In this document: piece after piece, positions 63,038 through 64,000 of the stretch
How the letters are laid out: each line of letters begins with the position of its first letter
How positions within the stretch are numbered: position 1 is the first letter of the stretch
NCBI GenBank assembly: GCA_963744115.1
Contig: CAVUSI010000003.1
Span: 62,001 to 126,000, forward strand
DNA length: 64,000 nt
DNA from: Chersky-267 sp963744115
Lineage (GTDB): Bacteria > Chloroflexota > Limnocylindria > Limnocylindrales > CSP1-4
Direction: 5' to 3'
The notes under the pieces: model-generated
Database searches by the model: none
What the model was told of the DNA's origin: nothing
What the model saw: only the letters and a program-made list of their open reading frames with translations
Made by a program: the position numbers and the translations under genes

Positions 63038-63816
63038 CCTCGGGCGCCCACCTCCTCCCGGCGACCCGGAACGCCCTGGCGCTCCAGCTTCTCGCCATCG
63101 CCGACGACGAGTTCGTCATCGGCTCGAGCGACTCCGAGTGGACGGGCATCGCGCCGATCCTCGAGGAGGATGTCGCGATGAGCTCGATCAGCCAGGACGA
63201 GATCGGCCACGCCCGCGCGTTCTATGACCTGCTGGCCGAGCTGGTCGCCGACGGTCGCGACGCCGATGCGATCGCCTACGACCGGCCGGCTACGGGCTAC
63301 TACCACGCGCGGCTGCTCGACCATCCACGTGGCGACTGGGCGCAGACGATCGCCCGTCGCTATCTCTACGACACGGCCGACGCGGTCCGCCTGGAGGCAC
63401 TCGCCGGCTCGAGCTGGGCGCCCCTCGCCGCGCTGGTGGGCAAGGTCCGCCGGGAGGAGCGCTACCACCTGATGCACGCCACGACCTGGCTCGAGCGCCT
63501 GGCTCGGACGGATGGCGAGCCGCGCCGGCGCCTGCTCGATGCCCTGGAGCGGCTCGGGCCGGATGCCGGGACGGTGCTGACACCGCTGCCGTCGGAGACG
63601 GCCCTGCTCATGGCCGACATCACGGCCGGGGGCGGCGCCGAGCTCGAGTCGCGCTGGCGGGCCGCGATCGCTCCGACGTTCGAGCGACTGTTCCTGCCGT
63701 TGCCGCCCCCGACCCGATCGCCGGAGACGGCCAGATCCGAGCACTCGGCGGCCTTCCGGGAGCTGCACGAGGCGTTCACCTCGGTCCGCCTCATCGACCC
63801 GGAGGCGGTCTGGTGA
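63034..63816 (+). CDS. paaC: phenylacetyl-CoA epoxidase subunit PaaC
   Basis: This 260-residue protein has LLAIADDEFVIGSSDSEWTG (about 18-37), SISQDEIGHARAFYDLLAEL (about 51-70), and KVRREERYHLMHATTWLERL (about 144-163). PaaC is the structural partner of PaaA. The GTG overlaps the paaB stop by four bases. Confidence 0.94.
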   Translation: MTSGAHLLPATRNALALQLLAIADDEFVIGSSDSEWTGIAPILEEDVAMSSISQDEIGHARAFYDLLAELVADGRDADAIAYDRPATGYYHARLLDHPRGDWAQTIARRYLYDTADAVRLEALAGSSWAPLAALVGKVRREERYHLMHATTWLERLARTDGEPRRRLLDALERLGPDAGTVLTPLPSETALLMADITAGGGAELESRWRAAIAPTFERLFLPLPPPTRSPETARSEHSAAFRELHEAFTSVRLIDPEAVW

Positions 63817-64000
63817 TCAGGGGTCAGCGGGCGGCGCGATCCGCCTTCGAGCCGGCCGGCTCGCCGCCGCCGGCTCTCGCGGCCATCCGATCGGCGCTCG
63901 GCGAGGTCCCCGATCCCGAGCTGCCCATCGTCACCATCGAGGAGCTCGGCATCCTTGGTCGCGTCCGCCGGACGAGCGACGGGGACGTCGTCCGGGTGGA
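63813..64000 (+). CDS. paaD: PaaD-like protein, N-terminal part
   Basis: The gene runs past the window end; 62 codons are visible. After a short Ala/Pro-rich start, AIRSALGEVPDPELPIVTIE and ELGILGRVRR follow, the DUF59/MIP18 pattern of PaaD. PaaD is thought to help assemble the di-iron centre of the epoxidase. GTG 63813 overlaps the paaC stop by four bases. Confidence 0.88.
   Translation, partial: MIRGQRAARSAFEPAGSPPPALAAIRSALGEVPDPELPIVTIEELGILGRVRRTSDGDVVRV

Overview
The window is dense, G+C-rich DNA (roughly 65-70% by eye). Most start codons are ATG or GTG, and genes within operons often share four bases (GTGA or ATGA). Several families here are typical of Chloroflexota of the Limnocylindria/Ellin6529 type and of Actinobacteria: the CysO/CysM/Mec cysteine route, a malate synthase beside uricase, a PpgK-type polyphosphate glucokinase and a GT87 glycosyltransferase. 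I favour a free-living aerobic Chloroflexota bacterium, but this is inference. No rRNA, tRNA, IS element, phage gene or CRISPR array was recognised.

Layout. 0-4.1 kb: the end of a beta-propeller protein, SufU, then a tight operon for cysteine synthesis from a protein thiocarboxylate (rhodanese-MoeB, CysO-like carrier, CysM, Mec protease). 4.1-9 kb, minus strand: nucleoside hydrolase plus a complete ECF transporter, probably for nucleosides or bases. 9-25 kb: a purine-catabolism neighbourhood with OHCU decarboxylase, HIU hydrolase, DUF3830, an allantoinase/hydantoinase, malate synthase, uricase, three-subunit xanthine dehydrogenase, an aldo/keto reductase, a D-aminoacylase and guanine deaminase. 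Two HTH plus nuclease-like-fold proteins sit inside it, each next to non-coding repeats. The allantoinase and uricase frames are broken by single-base shifts. A KamB-like rRNA methyltransferase remnant at 25 kb carries three lesions.

25.5-36 kb: a GrpB-PurK fusion, DUF1697, isocitrate dehydrogenase, PurE, a lipoprotein, a Nudix hydrolase, small membrane proteins, an aldehyde dehydrogenase, a K+ channel and a SRPBCC protein. 36-47 kb, minus strand: permease, glutamine synthetase-like enzyme, a 1511-residue hybrid histidine kinase, HPt protein, REC-cyclase, SDR and PpgK, nearly contiguous. 47-52.6 kb: a cation/H+ antiporter, a PadR-controlled Rieske operon with a clear operator, and fumarase. 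52.7-58 kb: a run of flavin reductase, hydrolase, EthD-like protein, two crotonases and a GT87 enzyme. 58-61.4 kb: ECF sigma factor, FecR-like protein and a related secreted protein. 61.6 kb to the end: paaABCD of the phenylacetyl-CoA epoxidase, cut at the right edge.

Two themes join these regions. First, purine turnover: ECF import, nucleoside hydrolysis, guanine deamination, xanthine and urate oxidation, and glyoxylate recovery through malate synthase. Second, ten genes have a TANNNT -10 box ending 6-11 bases before the start codon, which predicts widespread leaderless mRNAs.
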